Below, one piece after another: positions 47,069-58,848 of a DNA stretch of 64,000 nt. The notes under the pieces were generated by a model. It had not been told where the DNA came from. It worked only from the letters and a program-made list of their open reading frames with translations, and searched no databases. Source of the DNA: Gigaspora margarita (lineage: Eukaryota; Glomeromycota; Glomeromycetes; Diversisporales; Gigasporaceae); the NCBI GenBank assembly GCA_009809945.1, contig WTPW01002496.1, forward strand, positions 1 through 64,000, given 5' to 3'. The position numbers and the translations under genes were made by a program. Positions within the stretch are counted from its first letter, which is position 1. Every line of letters begins with the position of its first letter.

Positions 47069-47231
47069 GTCGGGACAAAAATTTAAGTAAATATCCGATA
47101 CTTCCCCAAAAAGTAAAGTAAAAATCTATTCAGTATTCCTCTGAAAATAATTTATAACAAAACCTCTTGTGATAGTGATCGAATCTTGTGAAGGTGTAAA
47201 AGTCATGCCGATTTTATATTTTATATAATTA

Positions 47232-47272
47232 CTAGCATATTACCCGTGCCTCCGGCACGGGAATAAGGGTTA
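47232..47272 (-). mobile_element. Helitron 3'-terminus-like end, left
   Basis: On the minus strand: CCCGTGCC-GGA-GGCACGGG, a perfect 8-bp stem, then TAATATG and CTAG followed by T. A hairpin a few bases before CTRR and insertion before T are the hallmarks of Helitron 3' ends. Confidence 0.75.
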
Positions 47273-47999
47273 TATTGGTAGTTAATTTAAATTAATGCAT
47301 ATTTTTTTTTATTTAAGCCAATGTAAGATAAAAAAATTTTATATAATAAAAGTTGAAGTAGTATGTAAAGTATTTTTATATAATAAATAATAAAAAAAAT
47401 TACATTCTAATATATAGTTGTCTTCCCATCTTATTTTTTTTTTTAAAAAATTATATTCTATTAAAAATTTTTTACAGAACCTACTATCTATTTCAGCATA
47501 CATAATATATTTATATTTGAATAAGTTGCATTAAACCATAGTAATTCTACTATAAATTGTCATAAAGAATTGTTGCATAATGTACTAATGTGGTACACAC
47601 AACGGTTAAAGTTGAGTTAGTATTATAATATCAAAATTTTTACCATAATTTGATGTAAAAAAATTCTATTATAGAATTTACTCACTATTCAGTAACTACA
47701 TTATGCGGTTAAGGTTGGGTTCATTGCATTATTATTTCTGTTTCAATTCAGAATTTAGTTGCTAAGACAGTATACACAATGGTTAAAGTTGAGTTATTAT
47801 TGAAATTATTGTGATATTTATATAAAAATTTCTGTCACATAACTTACTCACTATTCCAGTTATTACAATATGTGGTTAAAGTTACTTAGTTGCATTGAAA
47901 TTATCATAATTTACTNTATAGAATCCTGTTACAGAATTTATTTTCCAATAGGGTAGTTAAGGTTGAGTTAGTATTGGTGTTATTGTGACTTCTACATTT

Positions 48000-50575
48000 A
48001 AGTAAACAGAATTAAACTTCATACCTATATTTTAATTTATTGAACAATTANATGATTATGGTTGATCATGTATATAATATATTCTCTTGAAACAAAAACC
48101 TTAAAGTAAACAAAATTAAGATTTATACTCACCTGATAATTAATTAATTTATTAAATGATTAAANGTTATGGTTAATTGCACATACATTCTCTTGAAACA
48201 CAATCATTAAAGTAAGCATAATTAAACTTTATACTAACCCTGGTGATTTATTAAACAATCAAATGATTATAGTTAATTATATATACATTCTCTCAAAACA
48301 CAACCATTAAAGTGAACAGACTTAAACTTTATACTCATGCTGGTAATTTATTGATCATACATTTTTTTTAAACACAATCATTAAAGTGAACAAAATTGAT
48401 TTTTGTACTCATTCTGGTAATTTATTGAATAAATAAATGATTATAGTTAATTACATATACATTTTTTTTGAAAAANATCAATAAAGTAAACAGATTAAAC
48501 TTCATACTTATCCTAGTGATTTATTGAAAGATTATAATAATTTATAGATTGATTACACAAATATCAATATGAAATGTAATCATTCAAGCAATTAAATANT
48601 TACTTCATACTTACCCTGGTGGTTTATTAAATAATCAAATGATTATATAACCCAAAAACAATTGNTAAAGTGAACAAAATTAAACTTCATACTCATGCTG
48701 GTAATTTATTGAATAATTAATAATTATAGTTAATCATGCATTTTCTTGAAGCACAATCTTTAAAGTAAACATAATTAAACTTATTCTTACCAAAATACAG
48801 TCAGACCTCTCTAAGTGCACCTCTTGGAACCACACTTTAATAATTTGCATTTAGAGAATAATAAGAAAATGTGCATTTATAAAGGTCAAATATATAATTG
48901 GACCAGTACCTAAATGTGNATTTAGAGAGTATGTGCACTTATAGAGGGTGAACTTAAAGAGGACTAACTGTAATTTCTTGAATGANTAAATGNTTACAGT
49001 TAACTATAGATTGTCTTGATACACAGTCATTAAAGCTAGCAGAATTAAACTTCATACTTACTTTAGTAATTTTGAACAATTTAAATGATTATAGTTGACC
49101 ATACAGTCTTCTTAAACACAATTATTAAAGTGAACAAAATTAATATTCATATTCACCCTAGTACATTCGATACTGGCATCCATCAGAGATGTTTTCATGC
49201 ATATAGATGCATTTATGTTATAAGAACTATATTCANATTAATAGTTAAAACCCAAAATTTTTTATATAGTATCGACTGTAATTTATTGAATGAATAAATA
49301 ATTATGGTTAATTATATATACATTCTCTTGAAAAACATCAGTAAAGTGAACAGAATTATACTTCATACTCACCCTAGTAATTTATTGAACAGAATTAAGN
49401 TTCATACTCATTCTAGTGATTTATTGAATGATTATTATAATTTATAGATCAATTACACAAATATTGATATGAAAAGTAATCATTCAAGCAATTAATGCTA
49501 CAATAATTTAACTTTATACTCACCCTGATAATTTATTAAACAATTAAATAATTATGGTTAATCATATGTACATTCTCTTGAAATACAATAATTAAAGTGA
49601 ACAGAATTAAACTTCATACTCATGATCAATTAAATAATTATGGTTAATTATACATTCTCTTGAAACACAAATCTTTAAAGTAAACATAATTAAACTTTAT
49701 TCTCACCCTAGTAATTTATTGATAATGAAATGATTACAGTTAATCATAGATTGTCTTGAAACAGTCATTAAAGCAAGCAAAATTAAACTTCATGCTCACC
49801 CTAGTAATTTTTGAATGATTAAATAATTAAGGTTAATTATACATACTCCTTAAACATAATTGTTAAAGTGAACAAAATTAGTTTTCATACTCACCCTAGT
49901 AATTTATTGAATGAAATGATTACAGTTAATTACATATACATTCTCTTGAAAATCATCAGTAAAGTGAACAAAATTAAATTTCATACTCATCCTGATGATT
50001 TATTGAATGATTAATTTATAGATCATTTACACAAATATCAAGATAAAATCTATCATTCAAACAATTAAATACTACAATAATCTTTATACTCAACCTAATG
50101 ATTTATTAACAATCAAAAAATTATAGTTAATCATATGTACATTCTCTTAAAACACAATTATTAAAATAAACAGAATTAAACTTCATACTCATGTAGTTTA
50201 TTGAATGATTAAATAATTGCAGTTAATCATACATTCTCTTGAAACACAATCTTTAAAGTAAACAGAATTAAACTTTATTCTNACCCTAGTAATATATTAA
50301 ACAATTAAATGATTTTAGTTAATCATAGATTGTCTTGAAACACAGTCATTAATGCAAGCAGAATTAAACTTCATGCTCACTCCAATAAGTTTTGAATGAT
50401 TAAATGATTACTGTTAATCATACATTCTCTTTAAACATAATCATTAATAGTAAAAAAATTAATTTTTGTACTCACTCTGTAATTATTTAATGAATAAATG
50501 ATTACAGTTAATTATGTATAAATTCTATCAGTAAAGTGAACAGAATTAAACTTCATGCTCATCCTGGTGATTTGG
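48000..50575 (+). repeat. tandem array of about 100-bp units, left arm
   Basis: About 25 diverged units. Each contains TTCATACTCACCCTAGTAAT, TTTATTGAATGATTAAATGA, a TAGTTAATCATACATTCTCT block, and AAAGTGAACAGAATTAAACT. Spacing between TTCATACTCA points is mostly 80-110 bp. Some units have an extra ACACAAATATTGATATGAAA block. Confidence 0.85.
48798..48970. mobile_element. MITE, Tc1/mariner (pogo-like), TSD TA, left arm
   Basis: CAGTCAGACCTCTCTAAGTG at the left pairs with the right end GGACTAACTG; TA lies at both borders (48796-48797, 48971-48972). Length 173 bp. Nested in the tandem array. Confidence 0.88.
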
Positions 50576-51744
50576 TTAAACAATTCTCATACAATAGATA
50601 AATATAGACTATGTGATGTAGAATTTCATGTTTCATTGCATTATACTATAATGTTTACGAACATTTGATCGAATTCACAAATCAAAATCTCACTCTGTTA
50701 CTCATAAGCTAATTTGCACTATCATTATTGAAATATAGATTCTCTTGTTCATGTTTTTATTATTGCTTGTTATTGCACTTGCGACTATACCTATGTACAG
50801 CACTTTGTGCAATTGTCATATGCGCGAACTTTTTTTCTACAAAAAAACATTTATCGTACGTATGCACATTCATCGATACTTGATATCAAGCATAATTAAA
50901 AAAATACAAAATTGACGTTATAGATACTCAGAATTTGGTTGATTCATGAATCTTACTATAATTTACCGTAAATAATTTTGTTACAATACTGCATGTGATT
51001 AATGTTGATTTGGTACGTACTATCGTGATTAAAACAATTGATAATGGGTTTGCATTGTGATGACATTCTTGATCATAACTTGCTCATCGATATTTTAGTT
51101 TTAACATTTTGATCACAGGTATATATGCATGTGTTACACTAATTATTAATAACACTGCTGCAGCATCCAATCAATCAATTATATATCGAATAATAAGTAA
51201 TCCGGTTGAAATCATTTAGATATTATCAATCGATATTAAAATATTCCTCAATCGCCATTTATATCTATCTATAGTATGGCTCCTTCTTGACATGTATGCG
51301 TTCTTACCATATTTAGTAAGTACAATTCCGAAAGACTAATAAAAAAGATAGTGATTATTTGCATTTTTAATCACATCTTATTTTAAAATAAAATTTGTGA
51401 GAAAAAATAGAATATAGTACATACAAATGTACAATATATACATATGCACACATATGCACAAATATTACGTAAGTGCATTGCAGAGAAAAAATGCCACCCT
51501 GTTACCAATATAATAATCGGCACCATCATCATGAAAAAGGATGATTTGGCACTGTTATCCCCTAGCTCTGCCTTATTATAAGGATTCTATCCCGATTGTC
51601 AATTTTAGGACATCTATTTATAGTCAAAATGTATATTTAGTAAGGGTAAACATAGCCCCCGTATATACATAGTACTGTTGCTTCATAGTATAGTAAATGA
51701 AATTACCTGTTGCATCTGGTTTGACAAGTGCAGATATGGCATTT

Positions 51745-51839
51745 CGGTCAGATATGCCAGATTGGTCCAATATGTCAGATCGGTCTAATATGTCAGATCT
51801 GTCCGATATGTCAGATCGGTCTGATATATTTGATCGGTT
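51745..51839. repeat. 18-bp direct repeats, five copies
   Basis: Units of the form AGATCGGTCTAATATGTC in tandem, each with GGTC/GACC-like and GATC words. They lie about 60-150 bp upstream of a TATA box, so they could be upstream activating sequence of the LTR-like part. Confidence 0.85.
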
Positions 51840-52371
51840 AATTCAACTATTAGTTCCATCATAAAACCTGTATCAAGAATCGAAATGTAAAAAGTATAAA
51901 TACGATATCTCTTGTCTTTAGAGCAAGACAGCTTTGGTAGCTCCAGAAAGGAAGAACTCAAGTAGAGTTCATAACCTTCGAAATTAGAGTAGAAGTGTTA
52001 TAGTTAGTAATCCCCCCAATAGATAAATAAACAAACTGTTGTTATTATAATAAACCGATACTTTCCCGATACGTAACTTCATATTGAAGTATAAACCTAT
52101 GATCCCATATTAAAGTTTCGTGATATAATCGTTAACCTGATTTGACCCTAGTTATTCAGACTAAGTGTTCTATGCCTTACCAAGACTATCTGAACCTTGA
52201 GACCCAGACCAAATCTTCCATGCCTCTTTCTGCCTGCCAGTTCAAGGTTGAGAAGTCTTGAGTGTTAGTAGAGTGGATTTAGTTAGTGTTAGTAGCGTAA
52301 AGTAGTTATAGTTAGAAGTAGAGTATTGTTTTCCCCTTCTTAATCTGCATACAGATCTGTGCATTTCATAT

Positions 52372-52598
52372 TGTCGGAGATGATGCTGAAATCGGATGAT
52401 CCTGAAATTTTTATTTATTTTGATATGAAATTTTAAAATTTTTTTGAGATGTTTTTTCATTTTTGTCTTATAGGGTTAGGGTAAGGTTTGGGTATAGATT
52501 TGATATTTAAAGAGTATATGTAGATTTTAGCAGGGTTTATAGTTTCAAATCATGACCCCAAATTTCAGTATCATCTGATTTCAGCATCATCCCTGACA
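52372..52598. mobile_element. small inverted-repeat element, TSD CATAT
   Basis: TGTCGGAGATGATGCTGAAA pairs with TTTCAGCATCATCCCTGACA, and the pairing continues with GATGATCCTGAAATTT. CATAT flanks both ends (52367-52371, 52599-52603). The interior has a telomere-like GGGTTAGGGTAAGG. It is present once only, in the spacer. Confidence 0.85.
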
Positions 52599-53639
52599 CA
52601 TATTTTTTAGAGTATTTGGCACGGTATCCTTATAATAAGGCAGAGCTGTGGGATAACGGTGCCAAATAATCCTTTTTCATGATGATGGTGCCAATTATTA
52701 TATTGGTAACGGGGTGGCATTTTTGCTCTGTGATGCACTTACATAATATTCGTGCATATGTGTGCATATGTATATATTGTACATTTGTATGTACTGTATT
52801 CCATTTTTTTCTCACAAATTTTATTTTAAAATAAGATGTGATTAAAAGTGCAGACGATCACTATCTTTTTTATTAGTCTTTCAGAATTGTACTTACTAAA
52901 TATGGTAAGAACGCATACATGTCAAGAAGGAGCCATACTGTGAATAGATATAAATGCCGATTGAGAAAAATTTTAATATCGATTGATAATATCTAAATGA
53001 TTTCAACCGGATTACTTATTATTCAATATATAATTGATTGATTGGATGCTGCGGCAGTGTTATTGATAATTAGTGTAACACATGCATATATACCTGTGAT
53101 CAAAATGTTAAAACTAAAATATCGATGAGCAAGTTATGATCAAGAATGTCATCACAATGCAAACCCATTATCAATTGTTTTAATCACGATAGTACGTACC
53201 AAATCAACATTAATCACATGCAGTATTGTAACAAAATTATTTATGGTAAATTATAGTAAGATTCATGAATCAACCAAATTCTGAGTATCTATNACGTCAA
53301 TTTTGTATTTTTTTAATTATGCTTGATATCAAGTATCGATGAATGTGCATACGTACGATAAATGTTTTTTTGTAGAAAAAAAGTTCGCGCATATGACAAT
53401 TGCACAAAGTGCTGTACATAGNTATAGTCGCAAGTGCAATAACAAGCAATAATAAAAACATGAACAAGAGAATCTATATTTCAATAATGATGGTGCAAAT
53501 TAGCTTATGAGTAACAGAGTGGGATTTTGATTTGTGAATTCGATCAAATGTTCGTAAACATTATGGTATAATGCAATAAAACGTAAAATTCTACATCACA
53601 TAGTCTATATTTATCTATTGTATGAGAATTGTTTAACCA

Positions 53640-56215
53640 AATCACCAGGATGAGCATGAAGTTTAATTCTGTTCACTTTACTGATAGAATTTATACATAA
53701 TTAACTGTAANCATTTATTCATTAAATAATTACAGANTGAGTACAAAAATTAATTTTTTTACTATTAATGATTNTGTTTAAAGAGAATGTATGATTAACA
53801 GTAATCATTTAATCATTCAAAACTTATTGGNGTGAGCATGAAGTTTAATTCTGCTTGCATTAATGACTGTGTTTCAAGACAATCTATGATTAACTAAAAT
53901 CATTTAATTGTTTAATATATTACTAGGGTNAGAATAAAGTTTAATTCTGTTTACTTTAAAGATTGTGTTTCAAGAGAATGTATGATTAACTGCAATTATT
54001 TAATCATTCAATAAACTACATGAGTATGAAGTTTAATTCTGTTTATTTTAATAATTGTGTTTTAAGAGAATGTACATATGATTAACTATAATTTTTTGAT
54101 TGTTAATAAATCATTAGGTTGAGTATAAAGATTATTGTGGTATTTAATTGTTTGAATGATTGGATTTCATATTGATATTTGTGTAAATGATCTATAAATT
54201 AATCATTCAATAAATCATCAGGATTAGTATGAAATTTAATTTTGTTCACTTTACTGATGATTTTCAAGAGAATGTATGTGTAATTAACTGTAATCATTTT
54301 ATTCAATAAATTACTAGGGTGAGTATGAAAACTAATTTTGTTCACTTTAACAATTATGTTTAAGGAGTATGTATAATTAACCTTAATTATTTAATCATTC
54401 AAAAATTACTAGGGTGAGCATGAAGTTTAATTCTGCTTGCTTTAATGACTGTTTCAAGACAATCTATGATTAACTGTAATCATTTCATTATCAATAAATT
54501 ACTAGGGTGAGAATAAAGTTTAATTATGTTTACTTTAAAGATTTGTGTTTCAAGAGAATGTATAATTAACCATAATTATTTAATTGATCATGAGTATGAA
54601 GTTTAATTCTGTTCACTTTAATTATTGTATTTCAAGAGAATGTACATATGATTAACCATAATTATTTAATTGTTTAATAAATTATCAGGGTGAGTATAAA
54701 GTTAAATTATTGTAGCATTAATTGCTTGAATGATTACTTTTCATATCAATATTTGTGTAATTGATCTATAAATTATAATAATCATTCAATAAATCACTAG
54801 AATGAGTATGAANCTTAATTCTGTTCAATAAATTACTAGGGTGAGTATGAAGTATAATTCTGTTCACTTTACTGATGTTTTTCAAGAGAATGTATATATA
54901 ATTAACCATAATTATTTATTCATTCAATAAATTACAGTCGATACTATATAAAAAATTTTGGGTTTTAACTATTAATNTGAATATAGTTCTTATAACATAA
55001 ATGCATCTATATGCATGAAAACATCTCTGATGGATGCCAGTATCGAATGTACTAGGGTGAATATGAATATTAATTTTGTTCACTTTAATAATTGTGTTTA
55101 AAAAGACTGTATGGTCAACTGTAATCATTTAAATTGTTCAAAATTACTAAAGTAAGTATGAAGTTTAATTCTGCTAGCTTTAATAACTGTGTATCAAGAC
55201 AATCTATAGTTAACTGTAATCATTTATTCATTCAAGAAATTACAGTTAGTCCTCTTTAAGTTCACCCTCTATAAGTGCACATACTCTCTAAATTCACATT
55301 TAGGTACTGGTCCAATTATATATTTGACCTTTATAAATGCACATTTTCTTATTATTCTCTAAATGCAAATTATTAAAGTGTGGTTCCAAGAGGTGCACTT
55401 AGAGAGGTCTGACTGTATTTTGGTAAGAATAAAGTTTAATTCTGTTTACTTTAAAGATTGTGCTTCAAGAAAATGCATGATTAACTATAATTATTAATTA
55501 TTCAATAAATTACCAGCATGAGTATGAAGTTTAATTTTGTTCACTTTAACAATTGTTTTTGGGTTATATAATCATTTGATTATTTAATAAACCACCAGGG
55601 TAAGTATGAAGTAAGTATTTAATTGCTTGAATGATTACATTTCATATTGATATTTGTGTAATCAATCTATAAATTATTATAATCTTTCAATAAATCACTA
55701 GGATAAGTATGAAGTTTAATCTGTTTACTTTATTGATNTTTTTCAAAAAAAATGTATATGTAATTAACTATAATCATTTATTTATTCAATAAATTACCAG
55801 AATGAGTACAAAAATCAATTTTGTTCACTTTAATGATTGTGTTTAAAAAAAATGTATGATCAATAAATTACCAGCATGAGTATAAAGTTTAAGTCTGTTC
55901 ACTTTAATGGTTGTGTTTTGAGAGAATGTATATATAATTAACTATAATCATTTGATTGTTTAATAAATCACCAGGGTTAGTATAAAGTTTAATTATGCTT
56001 ACTTTAATGATTGTGTTTCAAGAGAATGTATGTGCAATTAACCATAACNTTTAATCATTTAATAAATTAATTAATTATCAGGTGAGTATAAATCTTAATT
56101 TTGTTTACTTTAAGGTTTTTGTTTCAAGAGAATATATTATATACATGATCAACCATAATCATNTAATTGTTCAATAAATTAAAATATAGGTATGAAGTTT
56201 AATTCTGTTTACTTA
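53640..56215 (-). repeat. tandem array of about 100-bp units, right arm
   Basis: Mirror image of the array at 48000-50575, unit for unit. The frame at 54916-55128 is the mirror of 49085-49297 and is likewise not a gene. Confidence 0.85.
55243..55415. mobile_element. MITE, Tc1/mariner (pogo-like), right arm
   Basis: Mirror copy of 48798-48970, same length and same TA borders. It must have been inside the sequence before the arm was duplicated. Confidence 0.88.
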
Positions 56216-56945
56216 AATGTAGAAGTCACAATAACACCAATACTAACTCAACCTTAACTACCCTATTGGAAAATAAATTCTGTAACAGGATTCTATANAG
56301 TAAATTATGATAATTTCAATGCAACTAAGTAACTTTAACCACATATTGTAATAACTGGAATAGTGAGTAAGTTATGTGACAGAAATTTTTATATAAATAT
56401 CACAATAATTTCAATAATAACTCAACTTTAACCATTGTGTATACTGTCTTAGCAACTAAATTCTGAATTGAAACAGAAATAATAATGCAATGAACCCAAC
56501 CTTAACCACATAATGTAGTTACTGAATAGTGAGTAAATTCTATAATAGATTTTTTTTACATCAAATTATGGTAAAAATTTTGATATTATAATACTAACTC
56601 AACTTTAACCGTTGTATGTACCACATTAGTACATTATGCAACAATTCTTTATGACAATTTATAGTAGAATTATTATGGTTTAATGCAACTTATTCAAATA
56701 TAAATATATTATGTATGCTGAAATAGATAGTAGGTTCTGTAAAAAATTTTTAATAGAATATAATTTTTTAAAAAAAAATAAGATAGGAAGACAACTATAT
56801 ATTAGAATATAATTTTTTTATTATTTATTATATAAAAATACTTTACATACTACTTCAACTTTTATTATATAAATTTTTTTTTATCTTACATTGGCTTAAA
56901 TAAAAAAAATATGCATTAATTTAAATTAACTACCAATATAATCCT

Positions 56946-56979
56946 TATTCCTATGCCAGAGGCACGAGTAATATGCTAG
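56946..56979 (+). mobile_element. Helitron 3'-terminus-like end, right
   Basis: TTCCTATGCC-AGA-GGCACGAG forms an imperfect stem, then TAATATG, CTAG and T. Same design as the left end, with mutations in the stem. Confidence 0.65.
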
Positions 56980-57048
56980 TGTTATAAAAGGGCAAGATCA
57001 ACTCACTAAGAAATACCAAAATCCTGGTAATCAGGTGAATTTTGGTAA

Positions 57049-57135
57049 GGCGAGACCAACTGGATTCTGTGTTTACATTGCCCCATTTCCCCTCTGGGTG
57101 AGGGTGGTTCACATTGTAAAATTTTAAAACTAAAA
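57049..57135. mobile_element. left half of a PIF/Harbinger-like MITE (copy C)
   Basis: TAA precedes GGCGAGACCAACTGGATTCT, then TGTGTTTACATTGCCCC and GTGGTTCACA as in copy B. The right half is absent, so the copy is truncated. Confidence 0.75.
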
Positions 57136-57239
57136 CGGCACGTCATTTTGTAAGGCTAGAGTCTTATATATTAGGTTTTAAAATTGTAAAATTAGTACTG
57201 TAGCTTATCTAACATCATCAGTATAATAGATAATAAAAT

Positions 57240-58217
57240 CCAACTCATTAAGAGTAGAATGTGTTAATTTAAGCAACAATTCTATATGTTTACATTAACT
57301 AATTCATATACGAACAGACATAAGTAATTCATAAAGTCATAAAGCAAGCAATCTCTGTTCTTCAGCTAATCTTTGTTGCAAACATGTACTTCCCCAACTT
57401 TTGTAATCTATTATATAAAAAAGTACTACTAAAAAGAAGGTCGGGCATAAGACTGGCCAATGTAAATCAGCTGAACTAAATGTAAAAAATATTTAACCTA
57501 TCTGTGCCAATTTGCTTAATCATATCATAAGTTCATTATGTGATAAGGTTGTGTTCCTCGAAGAGTATTACCATATCGAACAATTTGAACCATTAATAAA
57601 TTATTGGTATAAAGCAATTCCTAAATATCTTCTACTGTCAAATATGCATTTTCAAATTTTGACGTACATATATTTTTGCCATTTTCAAGTGCTCTCCATC
57701 TCATTATGGAGCTTAGTACAAAATATTGAAATCGTTTTGTGCAAAACATCCATCATAATATTTTATTAACTGTTCAAAATATTCACTAGGATATGCTTGT
57801 CAATGTCTTTGGGTACTACGTAAGTCTGGCTTTCCTTTAGGAAATAAAGTAAGAAATGCTTTAGTTATATAGCCAACCTCTTCGAATTCATTAACTGGAT
57901 ATTTTTAATAGTAGGCCAGTTAATTGGTATATTGGTGCCCATATTTATAAGTTTATTAATTTTAGTATAAGTTGCGACTTCTTCAGTTTCTTTAAAACAG
58001 AATTAGGTATAAAAGTATTTTTAATCTGATCTTCAGGAGCATCAACAATATTATTAAAATTCTTTTCAATAATTAAATCATCATCATATACAGTACACAA
58101 TCGATCAAATAAAGAACTGTTTTCTGGAAGAGTTTGCAGAATATATTGATCAATTTCAGTATTAAAATAAAACGGATTATTATTTTTAAGATAATTTAAC
58201 CAAGCCAAAATATTCAA
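57240..58217 (-). pseudogene. Helitron Rep (Helitron-like N domain) remnant
   Basis: The longest open part is 57945-58217 (90 residues, minus), with LNYLKNNNPFYFN, LPENSSLFDRL and YDDDLIIE. This resembles the segment that precedes the Helitron-like N domain. After stops and frameshifts the reading continues with LFPKGKPDLRST, YFEQLIKYYD, NTLRGTQPYHIM and FFTFSSADLHWPVL, the conserved order of that domain. The HUH nuclease and helicase parts are absent. Rep proteins drive rolling-circle transposition; this one is dead. It lies 260 bp from the right end of the giant inverted repeat, on the opposite strand to that end. Confidence 0.75.
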
Positions 58218-58848
58218 TCATTTAAATTCCTGAAATGAAAAGATCTTTACCGGTGTTACTATCAGTTTTGAAGAGCATCAGATAAATAACTAAATTTAGT
58301 CAGTCGATAGTAAACGAAATTGGACTATGGAATGTGATGACTGCGCAAAAAATAGGAAATCAATGGGGTTATTTAAGTAATTTAAGAGATTGGAATTACA
58401 GAATTCAGATCAAAGGATTAATTAAAATTGATGGGTGATCGATTAATTATTGTGATCGATCAATATGCGTATTGATCAAGTGATTGATCTAAAACGTGAT
58501 GCAGGAAGATTGAGTTAAATATGATTGATAATTTATTAAAGATTTTTAAGGTAATGGACAAAATCGTAAAGATGTATTTATGAGAAGGGAAATGAATTAT
58601 CAAGTTTTTCTGAAAATAATAATTTAATAATATAACAATAATGTGAAGATGTGTTTACAATTCAATAACAATACTGTAACAATCTTGTGAAGATGTATTC
58701 ATAATTCAATAACAATATGGTAAGAATTCAAATAAAATTTTTAATAAATAACCATCATCTTTATTAATTCAGTTGATCGAAGTCTGAAAAAAAAACTTCT
58801 GAGGTCGAAAAATGAGCCATTAAATACATAATCATTTTATATTAATTA
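58218..58848. other. AT-rich spacer upstream of the Helitron remnant
   Basis: Several GATCGAT and TTGATCA words at 58430-58500. A diverged 40-bp direct repeat (AACAATAATGTGAAGATGTG-like) occurs at about 58635-58700. No gene recognised. Confidence 0.45.

Larger units (their letters stand above)
47231..51585 (+). repeat. left arm of the giant inverted repeat
   Basis: Order from outside: Helitron-like end, an AT-rich part to about 47560, four to five diverged 90-bp direct repeats around ACTCACTATTC and GGTTAAGGTTGAGTT (47570-48000), the 100-bp tandem array (48000-50575), then a less repetitive inner part to CCTTATTATAAGGAT. The 90-bp repeats resemble 10740-10920. Frames in the arm (for example 49085-49297) are mirrored in the other arm and are not genes. 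Confidence 0.9.
51586..52625. other. spacer of the giant inverted repeat, LTR-like part
   Basis: The only unpaired part of the element. It holds five 18-bp direct repeats of the AGATCGGTCTAATATGTC type (51745-51839). TATAAATAC at 51896 follows, then a GC-richer stretch ending in AATAAATAAAC near 52025. That order (repeats, TATA, poly(A)-like signal) resembles an LTR promoter, but TG...CA ends with a TSD were not found. A small MITE lies at 52372-52598. The minus-strand frame 52242-52460 is not supported. Confidence 0.5.
47231..56980. mobile_element. giant inverted-repeat (foldback) element, 9.75 kb
   Basis: Two arms of 4355 bp each (47231-51585 and 52626-56980) are near-identical reverse complements around a 1040-bp spacer. 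Outer ends are ACTAGCATATTAC on the left and GTAATATGCTAGT on the right. Each is next to a GC-rich hairpin, so each end reads outward as a Helitron 3' terminus (hairpin, CTAG, then T). The arms contain tandem repeats of about 100 bp and a nested Tc1/mariner-like MITE at mirror positions. No transposase or Rep frame lies inside. It resembles foldback transposons in having long tandem-repeat arms. No clear TSD, and assembly error must be excluded. Confidence 0.8.
52626..56980 (-). repeat. right arm of the giant inverted repeat
   Basis: Reverse complement of the left arm with scattered substitutions. The outer hairpin is more worn here (CCTATGCC against GGCACGAG). Over the 250 bp nearest 53.4 kb I found only one or two differences from the left arm besides Ns. 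Confidence 0.9.

Noticed and set aside
48000..50575. CRISPR-like array (regular repeats)
   Set aside because: Units vary throughout with no constant repeat and unique spacer pattern, and the genome is eukaryotic. It is a diverged tandem repeat.
49085..55128. Matching 70-residue frames at 49085-49297 and 54916-55128
   Set aside because: They are the same stretch of the inverted arms, contain an N and show no codon bias or family. Mirror by-product of repeat sequence.
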